From assembly GCA_964584595.1 (NCBI GenBank), contig CAZPAM010000009.1, positions 1-56,382 of the forward strand: DNA of 56,382 nucleotides, given 5' to 3'. The notes beneath the pieces are model-generated. The model did no database searches, was not told where the DNA came from, and was given only the letters and a program-made list of their open reading frames with translations. The translations under genes were made by a program, and so were the position numbers. This DNA comes from Scalindua sp964584595 (GTDB lineage Bacteria; Planctomycetota; Brocadiia; Brocadiales; Scalinduaceae). Below are positions 24,760 to 34,226 of this stretch, piece after piece; within the stretch, counting starts at the first letter, position 1; every line of letters starts with the position of its first letter.

Positions 24760-27468
24760 CTATTGTGCCTTTTCTACTTTAGCCGCACAGGTTTTGTATT
24801 CGGGCATCAGGTTTGAAGTGCCGTTTGTACGTGAAGTGCTGCAGGGATCTTTCGTAAGTAAGTTTGCCGGAGCGCTTATGAAGTGGAATGGGATCCAGAC
24901 TTGTTTTGACATTACCCTGTTTGTGATATTAGCTGCGAGAGAAATATGTCCGCGTTTAGTCGTTATCCTGACCATTTCTCCATCTTTTATTCCGGCATCA
25001 TTGGCATCTTTCTGTGATATTTCTACAAATGGATAAGGTTGCTTTTGTATGCTTCCCTTTGCCCTGTGAGTCATGGTGCCACTGTTAAAATGATAAAGAG
25101 TGCGTCCTGTGCTGAGAATAAACGGGAAACTCTTGTCAGTTTTCTCAAGAGATGGTTTGTCTTCTGTTTTGGAAAATGTTGCTTTTCCATTGAGAAACTT
25201 TTTCTCGTACAGAAATTTTGTGCCGGGGTGATCGGCTTTTGGACATGGCCACTGAATTCCACCGCTTTCGAGTCTGTAATAATTGATTCCGGCAAGGTTA
25301 GGTGAAACCTTCCTGATCTCGTCCCATACAGCTTCTGGTGAATCGTAATTCATTGGATATCCCAGGTAAGTGGAGAGTTCAGATATTATGTTCCAATCCG
25401 CTTTTGCTTTGCCCGGTGGTTCAACACTCTTTTTTATCCTCTGTACTCGTCTTTCAATATTAGTAAACGTACCATCTTTTTCAGCAAAACAGGCTGCCGG
25501 TAATATTACGTCAGCATATTGAGCCGTATTTGACATAAATATATCCTGTACTATCAATAGCTCCAGTTTATTTAGTGCCTTCTTTACTTTTGTTGTATCA
25601 GGTTCACTCATCAGGGGATCAGCACCCATAACATACATCGCCTTGACCTTCCCTTTTTGTGCGCTATTAAACATCTCCCTGATTTGCAGGCCCTTATTTT
25701 TAGGTAATGAGGTTTTGTAAATCTTCTCGAATCTCTTGCGAATCGTATTATCTGAGACAGGTTGAAAATCTGTGTAGAAATCAGGTATAGCGCCCATATT
25801 GAAAGCTCCCTGGCCATTGTTCTGACCCAGGAGTGGGTATATTCCCGCGCATTCCTTACCAATATTACCAGTCAATAAGGCGAGGTTTACAAGGCTTTTT
25901 ACATTATCAACACCATACCTGTGTTGTGTTATACCATTTCCATATAATATTATGGCGTTCTCTGCGTTTGCATAGATTCTGGCGGCTTCCCTGATTGTTT
26001 CCTCGGATATACCGGTTAGTTTTACGGTTTTCTCAATATCATTTTTTGCAACAGCCCTTTTAAGCGTGTTAAACTTTTCTGTCTTTTTTTCTATAAACTT
26101 TTCATCATGGAGTTTCTCCTCGATGATTACGTTAATCATTGTGTTGATGAGAATAGTATCTGTCCCGGGTTGAGTATTTAAGAAGGTGTTTGCAATCCTT
26201 TCTAACCATATCTTGCGCGTGTCAGCTACAATCAGAGTTTTTCCATTTCGCACTGCCTTCTTTACCTCAAGCCCTATTATGGGATGCGATTCTGTAACAT
26301 TGGCGCCTATCACAAATATTACATCAGATTCTGAAATTTCCTCGATTGAATTTGTTGTAGTGCTCAGGCCAAGAGTACTTCTCAGGGCATTTAAGGTTGG
26401 AGAGTGGCACTCTGTTTCTGACTGGTCAATATTATTAGTACCGATTGCGGCCCTTGCAAATTTTTGCATCAGGTAATTCTCTTCGTTCGTACACCGTCCT
26501 GAACTTATAAATGATATGGAGTCTTTTCCATGTTTTGATTTTATACCTTTCAGTTTCTCGGAAATAAAGCCATATGCATCTTCCCAGCTTGCCTTTTCGA
26601 GATTTCCATTTCTTCTTATCATGGGGGTATCAAGCCTGTCCGGATGGTTTACGAAGTCATAGGCGAATCTGCCCTTCATGCAGAGGTTACCGTTGTTTGG
26701 CGTAGACCCCACTTCCGAGGTTATTTTATTTATTCCCTGATGATCGACGTGGATATCAATCTGACACCCGATACTGCAGTAGCCGCATGTTGATCTGACT
26801 TTCTTAATCTGGAAAGAGCGCCCCTTGCCGGTTGCCTGTTTCTCGCGTATGGCACCTACCGGACACGTGGATACACATTGTCCGCAAAAGACGCACGGGC
26901 CATCCAACAACGACTCACCAAAAGGAGTGGAAACCCACATCTGGAATCCTCTGCCTCCAAACTCTATTGCGCGTTCCTGCGTTACTTCGTCACAAATCCT
27001 TACACACCGACCACACCTTATACACTTGGGTGTTTCACGGTAAATAAGCTCGTTTCTGTCCTGGAGTTCTCCACCTCTTTTTTCCTCACTCCTGAATTTT
27101 TCTCCCTTAATGCCCATAGAATATGCGACATCCTGAAGCTCGCAGCAGCCTGTAGCCTCGCAGGTCATACAGTCAAGTGGATGGTCTGACAGAATATATT
27201 CCAGGACCCCTTTCCTCGTCCTGAGTACATCCTCAGATTCTGTATTTACGACCATGCCATCATTAATCCTGGATACGCACGATGGCAGCAGCTGTCTTGC
27301 CCCTTCGACTTCAACCAGGCATATTCTGCACCCACCATATGGGTCTAGGCGTTTATCATAGCAGAGCGTTGGAATCCAGATATCGTTTTCCCTGGCTACT
27401 TCCAGTATTGTTTTGCCTTGATCTGCTTCGTAAGTTTTATCGTTAATGGTTAATTTAATCTTTTCCAT
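24760..27468 (-). CDS. fdhA: Formate dehydrogenase alpha subunit with NuoG-like iron-sulfur N-terminus
   Basis: The N-terminus is a [2Fe-2S] domain (C36, C47, C50, C64), then a His-Cys3 cluster site (H96, C100, C103, C109), two 4Fe-4S ferredoxin sites (C149-C159 and C192-C202) and the molybdopterin-domain 4Fe-4S site (C228, C231, C235, C263). The Mo/W ligand is Cys354 in ETECHSPT, so it is a cysteine-type and not a selenocysteine enzyme. A molybdopterin-dinucleotide-binding C-terminus is present (FPFILSTGRTLYHFNSGT). It oxidises formate to CO2 or the reverse. The 902-residue layout matches the cytoplasmic NAD- or ferredoxin-linked enzymes, yet no diaphorase (NuoE/NuoF-like) genes are adjacent. 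Confidence 0.94.
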   Translation of the reverse strand: MEKIKLTINDKTYEADQGKTILEVARENDIWIPTLCYDKRLDPYGGCRICLVEVEGARQLLPSCVSRINDGMVVNTESEDVLRTRKGVLEYILSDHPLDCMTCEATGCCELQDVAYSMGIKGEKFRSEEKRGGELQDRNELIYRETPKCIRCGRCVRICDEVTQERAIEFGGRGFQMWVSTPFGESLLDGPCVFCGQCVSTCPVGAIREKQATGKGRSFQIKKVRSTCGYCSIGCQIDIHVDHQGINKITSEVGSTPNNGNLCMKGRFAYDFVNHPDRLDTPMIRRNGNLEKASWEDAYGFISEKLKGIKSKHGKDSISFISSGRCTNEENYLMQKFARAAIGTNNIDQSETECHSPTLNALRSTLGLSTTTNSIEEISESDVIFVIGANVTESHPIIGLEVKKAVRNGKTLIVADTRKIWLERIANTFLNTQPGTDTILINTMINVIIEEKLHDEKFIEKKTEKFNTLKRAVAKNDIEKTVKLTGISEETIREAARIYANAENAIILYGNGITQHRYGVDNVKSLVNLALLTGNIGKECAGIYPLLGQNNGQGAFNMGAIPDFYTDFQPVSDNTIRKRFEKIYKTSLPKNKGLQIREMFNSAQKGKVKAMYVMGADPLMSEPDTTKVKKALNKLELLIVQDIFMSNTAQYADVILPAACFAEKDGTFTNIERRVQRIKKSVEPPGKAKADWNIISELSTYLGYPMNYDSPEAVWDEIRKVSPNLAGINYYRLESGGIQWPCPKADHPGTKFLYEKKFLNGKATFSKTEDKPSLEKTDKSFPFILSTGRTLYHFNSGTMTHRAKGSIQKQPYPFVEISQKDANDAGIKDGEMVRITTKRGHISLAANITNRVMSKQVWIPFHFISAPANLLTKDPCSTSRTNGTSNLMPEYKTCAAKVEKAQ

Positions 27469-27755
27469 TTAATAGAAACTGCCTTCCTGTTAATTGTACT
27501 GTTCGATGATTACGTGAAAAAAGAAATCTAATTTTACAAAAACAGGCAAAGAATGCAAATAAAACATTTTGATGTATATATATGATGTGATGTTAAGAAA
27601 TTAAGGAATAGGGTATTCAGGCTAAGTAGATTTATTTGCTTGAAATTGGGGAACTAATCAGGCATATTCTATGTTGATTATTATATGTTTGTAGCAACTT
27701 AGATTTACATGAAATTTAGTCATTATTTGTATTTTTTAAAAGAAGGAGAGGCCTT

Positions 27756-28079
27756 ATGAAGCGTATGGGAATTTTTATGGGTGTTGTTGTTATTGCATTT
27801 TTATTAGTGGCTTTTAACTCTGGTAATCCGGTATTTGCCAACAGTTGTTGCGGTGTTCAGAAAGATGCTCATGAGTGTGATAAAGAGTGTGAAAGTGGAT
27901 GTATTAAGAAAACTTCTGCCAGTGAAGGTTCGGACAATACATGTCCGGTCTGTGGAAATGTTTCGGACAGCAAGGGGCAACAGGTAGATGTAGAATACGG
28001 AGGAGAGACTGCTCATTTATGCTGTCAGGGTTGTGCAGACGCATATAACGAAAATCCTGATAAATATTCAAAGTCCTAA
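27756..28079 (+). CDS. Small secreted Cys-rich protein with YHS-type metal-binding domain
   Basis: A signal peptide (hydrophobic residues about 4-21, ending near VFANS) leads to a cysteine-rich segment (CCGVQKDAHECDKECESGC) and a C-terminal YHS/TRASH-like domain: CPVCGNVSDSKGQQVDVEYGG, LCCQGCADAYNENPDKY. Such domains bind metal ions such as Cu or Fe. The 107-residue protein would act in the periplasm in metal handling; the target metal cannot be told. AGGAGAGG lies 5 bases before the ATG. It stands alone and is followed by a good intrinsic terminator at 28174-28218. Confidence 0.85.
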   Translation: MKRMGIFMGVVVIAFLLVAFNSGNPVFANSCCGVQKDAHECDKECESGCIKKTSASEGSDNTCPVCGNVSDSKGQQVDVEYGGETAHLCCQGCADAYNENPDKYSKS

Positions 28080-28173
28080 GAGCTCCGGCAGAGTCAACAG
28101 TACCCATAAAGAAAAAAGGACGTGGAGCAGGGTATTAATTAGTAAGACGTAGTACAGTATCAAAAAGTATTCT

Positions 28174-28218
28174 AAAAAAGGCGTTCTTGTGTTAGTCAGA
28201 TGCATGAACGCCTTTTTT
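28174..28218 (+). terminator. Intrinsic terminator
   Basis: AAAAAAGGCGTTC and GAACGCCTTTTTT form a perfect stem of at least 7 GC-containing pairs plus A-T pairs, with a 19-base loop and a T-run, about 95 bases after the stop of the YHS-domain gene. Confidence 0.85.
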
Positions 28219-28378
28219 GTTTATCAGCTTATTTGATTAGGGCTGACTACAAATAGAAGTAGCATAGGTTTTTTCATGGTCTTTATTTTCTGCTTAGGGT
28301 ATAGTGCGGAGCACATAGTTTATGGAAAGGATGTATTTTTTGCTTACCCTTACCATCTTTTAATCAAAAGATTAGTTT

Positions 28379-29905
28379 ATGAAAATTTGCCTCATTTACA
28401 TCCGAGACGAGGATTATTACAATATTCTTCCTGAAAAACTCAGGAGACCTGGAAACAGTGACCACATTGAGGTAATGGCTTTCCCGCCACTTGGCATTCA
28501 GACACTGGCTCCGATAATTCGCAGTCATGGACACGAGGTAACCATGTTCGATACCTGCCATCCACAGATGAAAGAAGAGCACATCGAGCAGGCCGTGAAA
28601 GATGAAAAACCTGATGTAATTGCTCTTTCATTTCTTTCAACTACTTGCTACCTCCTTGTAAAGAGCATGGCGCAAAGGCTGAAGAAGGCAGCGCCAAAAA
28701 CACCTATCATTATCGGAGGTGCTTTTGCAACAGTGAATGCTGTTAAGATACTGAATGATGCGCCATACATCGATTGTGTTGGCAGGGGGGAAGGTGAAGA
28801 GCTTATTCCTGAGTACCTAGACAACCTGGACAATCTGAAAGTAGTCGGCGGCCTTACCTGGCGATCCAATGGTGAAGTAGTCCAAAATCCTGACCGTCCT
28901 CTGATTAGTGACCTTGACAAGTTTCCTTATCCTGACCGTAAAAGCTTACCCATCGAATACATCGAATCGATGCCAATGGATGCGCCGGCAGTTCTTTCTC
29001 TCGATCGTTTTTGTACCATGCAAACCACACGCGGCTGTCCTTTCAAATGTATTTATTGCGACATTCCATCCCTCGCACGTGGCAAGTGGCGGAACCGCTC
29101 ACCGGAGCATGTCCTGGGTGAAATGCAGCAGTTGCATGATGAAGGCTACAGGTCAATCTACCTGACCGACGACCATTTCCTGATGCAGCGTAAACGCATA
29201 GAGGCCATTTGCAACGGTATCATAGATAAAAAGCTGGAGTTTCATTGGGGATGTGAGGGTAGGGTTGATTCGCTGGCGGTTGAGGAACTTCCATTGATGG
29301 TAAAGGCTAACTGCACTTTTCTTGCCTTTGGCGTAGAAGCCGGAACAAAGAAAGTACTCGATCGCCTGAAAAAGAACCAGACCCTTGAACAGATAGAATA
29401 TGCCGTAAAACAAGCCAAAAAAGATGGAATTGAAACGACGCACGGCTTTTTTCTGGTCGGCTCGCCGGATGAAACCTTTGAAGATATTCTGGAGAGTTTT
29501 CGATTTGCTGTCCGGCTTAAACTTGACACATTTAGCTTTAGCCGGTTATGCGCCTACCGCGGAACCCCTCTATGGCAGGAATATGTGGAAAGGGGTATTA
29601 TTGATGATGAACGCGACTGGCATAAGTGGTTCAAGTGTTCAGACATCGATCCAACAATTCTTCCGAGTGAAGTGATTCAGCAGGCAAGGATAAAGGGATA
29701 TAAGCAGTTGTTTGGTTACCTGATACTCCGTCGTCCTATAGCCACATTCAGGCTCCTTCGTAAGTTCGGCCGGTATATGACGGTCTCAGATATTTTCAAA
29801 TTGTTATTAAGTCCGTTTATCAAAAAGGCTAAAACCAGAAAACCTGAACTTCCTGAATGGATGATCGAACAGGGACTGGAAGCGCCGGTCAGGACGGCTT
29901 CTTAG
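28379..29905 (+). CDS. B12-binding-domain radical SAM protein
   Basis: Residues 30-150 form a cobalamin-binding-type alpha/beta domain (FPPLGIQTLAPIIRSHGHEV, PDVIALSFLS, PIIIGGAFATV, CVGRGEGEELIPEYL). The radical SAM motif is TTRGCPFKCIYCDI (C220, C224, C227), followed by IYLTDDHFLM, FGVEAGTKKVLDRLKKNQT and THGFFLVGSPDE, all standard for class B radical SAM proteins. Such enzymes carry out methylations and carbon skeleton changes at unreactive carbons in lipids, cofactors and natural products. The substrate is unknown. It is transcribed alone after a gap holding a terminator; the next gene is convergent. Codon usage and motif preservation are normal, so it looks functional. Confidence 0.93.
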   Translation: MKICLIYIRDEDYYNILPEKLRRPGNSDHIEVMAFPPLGIQTLAPIIRSHGHEVTMFDTCHPQMKEEHIEQAVKDEKPDVIALSFLSTTCYLLVKSMAQRLKKAAPKTPIIIGGAFATVNAVKILNDAPYIDCVGRGEGEELIPEYLDNLDNLKVVGGLTWRSNGEVVQNPDRPLISDLDKFPYPDRKSLPIEYIESMPMDAPAVLSLDRFCTMQTTRGCPFKCIYCDIPSLARGKWRNRSPEHVLGEMQQLHDEGYRSIYLTDDHFLMQRKRIEAICNGIIDKKLEFHWGCEGRVDSLAVEELPLMVKANCTFLAFGVEAGTKKVLDRLKKNQTLEQIEYAVKQAKKDGIETTHGFFLVGSPDETFEDILESFRFAVRLKLDTFSFSRLCAYRGTPLWQEYVERGIIDDERDWHKWFKCSDIDPTILPSEVIQQARIKGYKQLFGYLILRRPIATFRLLRKFGRYMTVSDIFKLLLSPFIKKAKTRKPELPEWMIEQGLEAPVRTAS

Positions 29906-29926
29906 GGAAAATTGACTACTATAATT

Positions 29927-30679
29927 TCAAACCTCAATAGTCATTAAGTCCTCAGCTAATACCACCTCTCCGTTAAATTCCTCTCTGCATTGACCCAAAA
30001 TATCGTAATCATCACAGATCGGGTAGAAGTGTGTCAGTACAAGTTTCTTGCAGTTAGATTCTCTTGCTATCCGTCCTGCAAGTGTTGAATTAAGGTGTCC
30101 GTCCACCTTTATGTGTTCAGGGTAGGAACATTCCAGTAACAGCACGTCTACGTCACGTGCCAGTTCAACAATGCTTTCGCAGTAATCAGTATCACCGGAA
30201 TATACGAGGCTCTTTCCGTCTTTCGATTCGACACGGTATGCGAGACTGCCCTCGTGGTGATTGATGAGGCTTGACGTAAGACTGAAGTCTCCAACGTCAA
30301 GATGGCCTCCCGATAATTCTTTGACCGTAAGATCGTATCCCCTGGCCTCGATGAAATTATTGAAGGTTTCAGTCAGTTTCCGGTGAAATTCCTGCATACC
30401 GGCAGGGCCGATTACTGTCAGATCTTTGCCCTTGTAGTTGCTGGGAATCCTCAGTGCAAACAGGAGTGTAATAAGGTCTGTAACATGGTCCGGATGGAAA
30501 TGTGTGTAGATTGCATAGTCAATGTCTTTGAAATTTACAGACGCCTCTGCAATTTTCTTTAAGGTTCCTGATCCGCTGTCAAGCAGCAGAGTCTTGTTGG
30601 CAATGTTTATAAGATAGCCGGAAGAGCCTCTCCTTGCTGTAACGATACCTGTTCCTGAACCGAGAATGGTAAGTTTCAT
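29927..30679 (-). CDS. Metallo-beta-lactamase-fold hydrolase (RNase Z-like)
   Basis: The metal motif HFHPDH lies at residues 60-65 (H60, H62, D64, H65), preceded by LLLDSGSGTLKKI and followed by VYSGDTDYCESIVE (bridging aspartate), LLLECSYPEH and KLVLTHFYP. The arrangement and 250-residue length fit the RNase Z / cyclic phosphodiesterase-like branch of the MBL superfamily. The substrate is undetermined: the branch includes tRNA processing, cAMP-type phosphodiesterases and PQQ-biosynthesis-like proteins. Convergent to the radical SAM gene with only 21 bases between stops. Confidence 0.88.
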   Translation of the reverse strand: MKLTILGSGTGIVTARRGSSGYLINIANKTLLLDSGSGTLKKIAEASVNFKDIDYAIYTHFHPDHVTDLITLLFALRIPSNYKGKDLTVIGPAGMQEFHRKLTETFNNFIEARGYDLTVKELSGGHLDVGDFSLTSSLINHHEGSLAYRVESKDGKSLVYSGDTDYCESIVELARDVDVLLLECSYPEHIKVDGHLNSTLAGRIARESNCKKLVLTHFYPICDDYDILGQCREEFNGEVVLAEDLMTIEV

Positions 30680-30780
30680 AGTAAATTACTCCTTCTTTAG
30701 TCCTGCGGAAAGGAGGTATGTTACTAAATTTACCTGATAACGTACAGAAATATTAATCTCGATATATTATGAAACCTTCT

Positions 30781-30828
30781 GTATAAACAAAATAAGCCCA
30801 CCGAATAATGTGGACTTACTTTGTTTAC
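30781..30828 (-). other. Long minus-strand hairpin between two genes
   Basis: GTAAACAAAGTAAGTCCAC on the minus strand can pair with GTGGGCTTATTTTGTTTAT over about 19 positions if G-U pairs are allowed, with an 8-base loop. In the plus-strand RNA the same positions would be A-C mismatches, which favours minus-strand function. It lies 130 bases after the stop of the 30961-31386 gene and 100 bases before the MBL gene, so it may be a terminator-like or processing structure. Confidence 0.5.
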
Positions 30829-30960
30829 AAATCAACTGCTCAACTCCGCCGGTATCTATTAATTAATGGTTGGTTATATATTTTAAACCGGCATCGTCTT
30901 CATTATTTGAGCAGTCCTGTACCTTTAGTAATCGCTATCAGGTAATGATTACACTGAAGC

Positions 30961-31386
30961 TTAACCACCCGATATATTGAGAAACGGGATGGTATAAATA
31001 ATCCTTACTGCTTCGTACTTTCCATCCTTCTTTGAATAGTTGCATTTTATATAGTCACCGGCTTCGAGATCAGTAATGTCAAATTTATCTGACGTCTTAA
31101 ATTCAGTACCGCCTCTTATTGATATTATATTTGTCATTTCATCTCCTATGTAGCAAGCTGTTTCCTCAGTGACCATTAATGGTGTATCACCCAGCAATTC
31201 ACATTTTTCAAAACAGATTTCATTCTTTTCAAGATCGATACTCTTAATTGTGCCTTTAATTACTGCTAGGTTTGAACCTCCGGCGTAACCCGGCCAATCA
31301 ACAGACTTTCCTGCAAATGCATTAAGCCCGAATATAAAAGCTCCTAAAAAGAAGGCTAACATTGTATATGTCGTTAGTCTACGCAT
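30961..31386 (-). CDS. Small secreted protein of unknown function
   Basis: The 141-residue product starts with a signal peptide (MRRLTTYTMLAFFLGAFIFG, cleavage near NAFAGKS). The mature part is predicted mostly beta: LAVIKGTIKSIDLEKNEICFEKC, then FDITDLEAGDYIKCNYSKKDGKYEAVRII, which resembles OB-fold-like secreted domains (the DUF5666 type) in which a short K-G-x-I...L..GD.V pattern repeats; I would not assign it firmly. TAAGAAGGAGG-type sequence lies before the start on the minus strand. It is transcribed alone and divergently from the MidA gene. Confidence 0.75.
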   Translation of the reverse strand: MRRLTTYTMLAFFLGAFIFGLNAFAGKSVDWPGYAGGSNLAVIKGTIKSIDLEKNEICFEKCELLGDTPLMVTEETACYIGDEMTNIISIRGGTEFKTSDKFDITDLEAGDYIKCNYSKKDGKYEAVRIIYTIPFLNISGG

Positions 31387-31601
31387 CTTCTTACCCTCCT
31401 TTTTTCGCTACTTTTTAATTGAACAATTGATTTTTCCCTCTTGTATTAACAACAATTATTATGCTGGTTTAGTTCCTTGGCCCAATAAGGAAAGCACAGT
31501 AATAAACATTGCCGGAATAAGGCGCTATAACTACATTATAAAAATCCAGTTTATCAGATTATGTCTTAGAAAATGCATACTGTTTCTGATACCATTTTGT
31601 A

Positions 31602-32747
31602 ATGGAAATCCCGGCTTTAAGGAAAGAGATTGTAAATCTGATAAATAAGAGAGGGAAGATAACTTTTGCTGATTTTATGGGATTGGCACTTTATCATCCC
31701 GAACATGGATACTACAACTCCGTGAAAGAGAAGATAGGTAAAAAGGGTGACTATTATACAAGCTCGGATGTTCATCCAGTGTTTGGTGAGCTTATTGCCA
31801 GACAGCTGGAACAGATGTGGCGGCTGATGGGAAAAGGCCGGTTCACGGTAGTAGAGATGGGAGCCGGTAAGGGCTGGTTTTGTTATGACATAATTAATTT
31901 CATAAAAAATAAATTTCCCGAATTCTTTAACGAGATTGATTATAAAATAGTAGAGATAAGCCGGAACCTTATTGAGAGACAATCCGATACCTTGAAGGGA
32001 CTGGAAGAAAAAGTATCGTGGGAATCTTTTTCTGAAGATGGCTTTTCATTTGAACCTGTAGAGGGATGCTTTTTATCAAACGAATTTGTTGACTCGCTTC
32101 CTGTACATCAGGTGGTGGTAGAGGATAATTGCCTGAAAGAAATATATGTAACAATTAAGGACGATAAGTTTTGTGAAGTAATTGATGATCTGTCAGATCC
32201 GGTATTGGAAGATTATTTTGCAGAGTCTAAAACAAACTTAAAAGAGGGGCAAAGGGCAGAGGTGAATCTAAAGGCACTGGATTGGATGAAGAATATACCT
32301 CATTGCTTAGACAGGGGTTTTGTTATTACGATAGATTATGGACATCTTGCCGAAGACCTTTATTCTGAACAACGGTGCAGGGGAACACTGATGTGTTATT
32401 ATGAGCATACTACAAGTGAGAATCCGTATGAAAGAGTTGGTAGTCAGGATATAACATCTCACGTGAATTTCAGCAGTTTAATGGAGGCAGGGAACAGATG
32501 TGGATTAAACACAACCGGCTTTACCAGACAATCTAACTTTTTAATAGCACTTGGCATTCTTGATGAGATGAATAAGGTACAGGGAGATATCGGTAAACTC
32601 CTGACAATAAAGAACCTTTTTCTACCCGGTGGGATGGGTGATGTGTTTAAGGTCTTGATTCAGCATAAGGGAGTAGAAGATCCGGAACTAATTGGTTTAA
32701 GGAGTATGTCTGAACCGGAACTTGCGAGAGAAATTGAGGAATTGTAG
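31602..32747 (+). CDS. MidA-family SAM-dependent methyltransferase
   Basis: The protein shows the family's N-terminal block (ITFADFMGLALYHPEHGYY, GDYYTSSDVHPVFGELIARQLEQMW), the SAM-binding loop VVEMGAGKGW, and the later LSNEFVDSLPVHQV, VITIDYGHLAEDLY and GTLMCYYEHTTSENPYERVG signatures. It is a bacterial counterpart of NDUFAF7/MidA, which in mitochondria methylates an arginine of a complex I subunit; the bacterial target is not established. The 381-residue length is normal. The start at 31602 lacks a strong ribosome-binding site. The following cytochrome gene begins immediately after its stop, indicating an operon. Confidence 0.92.
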   Translation: MEIPALRKEIVNLINKRGKITFADFMGLALYHPEHGYYNSVKEKIGKKGDYYTSSDVHPVFGELIARQLEQMWRLMGKGRFTVVEMGAGKGWFCYDIINFIKNKFPEFFNEIDYKIVEISRNLIERQSDTLKGLEEKVSWESFSEDGFSFEPVEGCFLSNEFVDSLPVHQVVVEDNCLKEIYVTIKDDKFCEVIDDLSDPVLEDYFAESKTNLKEGQRAEVNLKALDWMKNIPHCLDRGFVITIDYGHLAEDLYSEQRCRGTLMCYYEHTTSENPYERVGSQDITSHVNFSSLMEAGNRCGLNTTGFTRQSNFLIALGILDEMNKVQGDIGKLLTIKNLFLPGGMGDVFKVLIQHKGVEDPELIGLRSMSEPELAREIEEL

Positions 32748-32748
32748 A

Positions 32749-33081
32749 TTGAAGATATATTATAATGTTTACATAATTTTGGTAATGTTCCTGATGTTGA
32801 TTCAGCTACTTATTTCCGGCTGTACGACAACGGTGACAAAGGATCTGCTCAAAGAGGAGTTGCAAAAGGAAGAAGTGGATTTAGCCAGCCAGAAGCTTTA
32901 CCAGGATAAATGTTCTAAATGTCATGAACTGCCGGACACTGATGCCTATTCTTATACTTCGGAACAGTGGGCGGGTATTATCGACCTCATGCACGATGCC
33001 GAGGAGGCCAAGGAGTTTATAACGTTAGAAGAGAAGGATAAGATAAAGGGCTATCTGAAAAATATGAGCCAAACAAGATAA
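32749..33081 (+). CDS. Small c-type cytochrome lipoprotein
   Basis: A hydrophobic N-terminus ends in the lipobox LISGC (C25), followed by a heme-c attachment motif CSKCH (C55, C58, H59) within YQDKCSKCHELPD. The 110-residue protein should be anchored in the membrane facing the periplasm and bind one heme. I choose TTG at 32749 as start: GAGGAA lies about 8 bases before, it starts just after the methyltransferase stop, and the longer ATG frame from 32722 would overlap that gene with a non-signal-like extension. It lies 23 bases before a Tat-exported phosphoesterase. Function in electron transfer is inferred from the heme site only. Confidence 0.8.
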   Translation: MKIYYNVYIILVMFLMLIQLLISGCTTTVTKDLLKEELQKEEVDLASQKLYQDKCSKCHELPDTDAYSYTSEQWAGIIDLMHDAEEAKEFITLEEKDKIKGYLKNMSQTR

Positions 33082-33103
33082 CAGGATAATGGGAGGCTGT
33101 AAA

Positions 33104-34198
33104 ATGGAAGATAAGAAGGTACAGGACACAACTACTCGATTAGAGAGAGGATTAAGCAGGAGAGACTTTGTGAAACGCGGTCTTGCCGTTGGACAGGCCG
33201 TCTTCATAGGTGGTGTACTGGTTGGGAACTTTGCAGGATGTACGACTGTGTCGAAGAAGGATAGAGAGACAGGGGCCGGAAGGAAGGCAAGCATCAAGTT
33301 TGCCCACATTACTGATACCCATGTTACGTTTACAGGCAAGAATGGTACTGCCCTGAAGGAGGAGAGCTTCAATATCTTCAGGGATATCATAGATCAGGTA
33401 AACGAGATGGGCGATATAGATTTCATCCTCTTTGGCGGTGACAATATAAATAACACAGATCCCGGCACAAAAGGATTTGATGAATTTATGAATATCATGT
33501 CAAGTGTTAAGGTTCCTTACTTTGCCCAGTTCGGCAATCGTGAGGTATCACCCATCCCTCCCGGAGTCGCACTGTCAAAGGAGCAGTATGCTGGAATGAT
33601 GAAGGGCCACGGGCTTGACATAGGAAGTTATTCATGGAGTGTGTCTCCAGTACCGGGCTTGAGGATACTGGGCATGGACACCACAATAGAGGGTCACGAT
33701 AACGGAGAAATCCCAAAGGAAGAACTCAAGTGGATCAAGGAAGAGATCGCAAAGTATCCTGATGATAAAATAGTCACTCTAAGTCATCATCTCCTCCTTC
33801 CCACATGGGGGAACAGGGATATACCAAAGTGGAGGAAGAAATATCTCCTGAAGAATTGTCTGGATATTAATGAGATTCTTGAAGGTGCTCCTCAGGTAAA
33901 GGCGTGTCTGACTGGGCATCATCACATCTCAAAGATTCAGACCGTTAATGGACTCCATTATATCGCATCCCCGGCAACTGTTCAGTACCCGCACGCCTTC
34001 AGGACAATAACGATAAATGGTAATGAGGCGAGGCTGGAGTTCCATCAGGTCAGAGCCGAGGGGGTTATAGAGTTGGGGAAGCACAACCTGTTAACCAGCA
34101 AAAATGCGGAAGAATACGCAGGTGGCAGTGCCGGAGCCATACTGGCCTACTGTCACGGTGGTGAGTCTGATAATAATGTTGTGTTGAAGTTGAGATAA
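33104..34198 (+). CDS. Tat-exported metallophosphoesterase (calcineurin-like), probable lipoprotein
   Basis: The N-terminus has a twin-arginine motif SRRDFVK (R19-R20) followed by a hydrophobic stretch and FAGC (C46), fitting a Tat lipoprotein. The metallophosphatase motifs are complete: ITDTHV (D71, H73), GGDNINN, GNREV, LSHHLLL and GHHHI. Substrate may be a phosphomonoester, diester or nucleotide; it cannot be told. The start at 33104 is preferred over 33089 because GGGAGG lies 7 bases upstream. It forms an operon with the MidA methyltransferase and cytochrome lipoprotein genes. Confidence 0.92.
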   Translation: MEDKKVQDTTTRLERGLSRRDFVKRGLAVGQAVFIGGVLVGNFAGCTTVSKKDRETGAGRKASIKFAHITDTHVTFTGKNGTALKEESFNIFRDIIDQVNEMGDIDFILFGGDNINNTDPGTKGFDEFMNIMSSVKVPYFAQFGNREVSPIPPGVALSKEQYAGMMKGHGLDIGSYSWSVSPVPGLRILGMDTTIEGHDNGEIPKEELKWIKEEIAKYPDDKIVTLSHHLLLPTWGNRDIPKWRKKYLLKNCLDINEILEGAPQVKACLTGHHHISKIQTVNGLHYIASPATVQYPHAFRTITINGNEARLEFHQVRAEGVIELGKHNLLTSKNAEEYAGGSAGAILAYCHGGESDNNVVLKLR

Positions 34199-34226
34199 GG
34201 CAAGAAGCCAGAGGCCAGAGGCAAGA

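Noticed and set aside
24760..27468. Selenocysteine at the formate dehydrogenase active site
   Set aside because: The active-site position is an ordinary cysteine codon (ETECHSPT) and there is no in-frame TGA.
32722..32748. Extended ATG start for the cytochrome lipoprotein
   Set aside because: It would overlap the methyltransferase gene and place charged residues before the signal peptide; the TTG at 32749 has a better ribosome-binding site.
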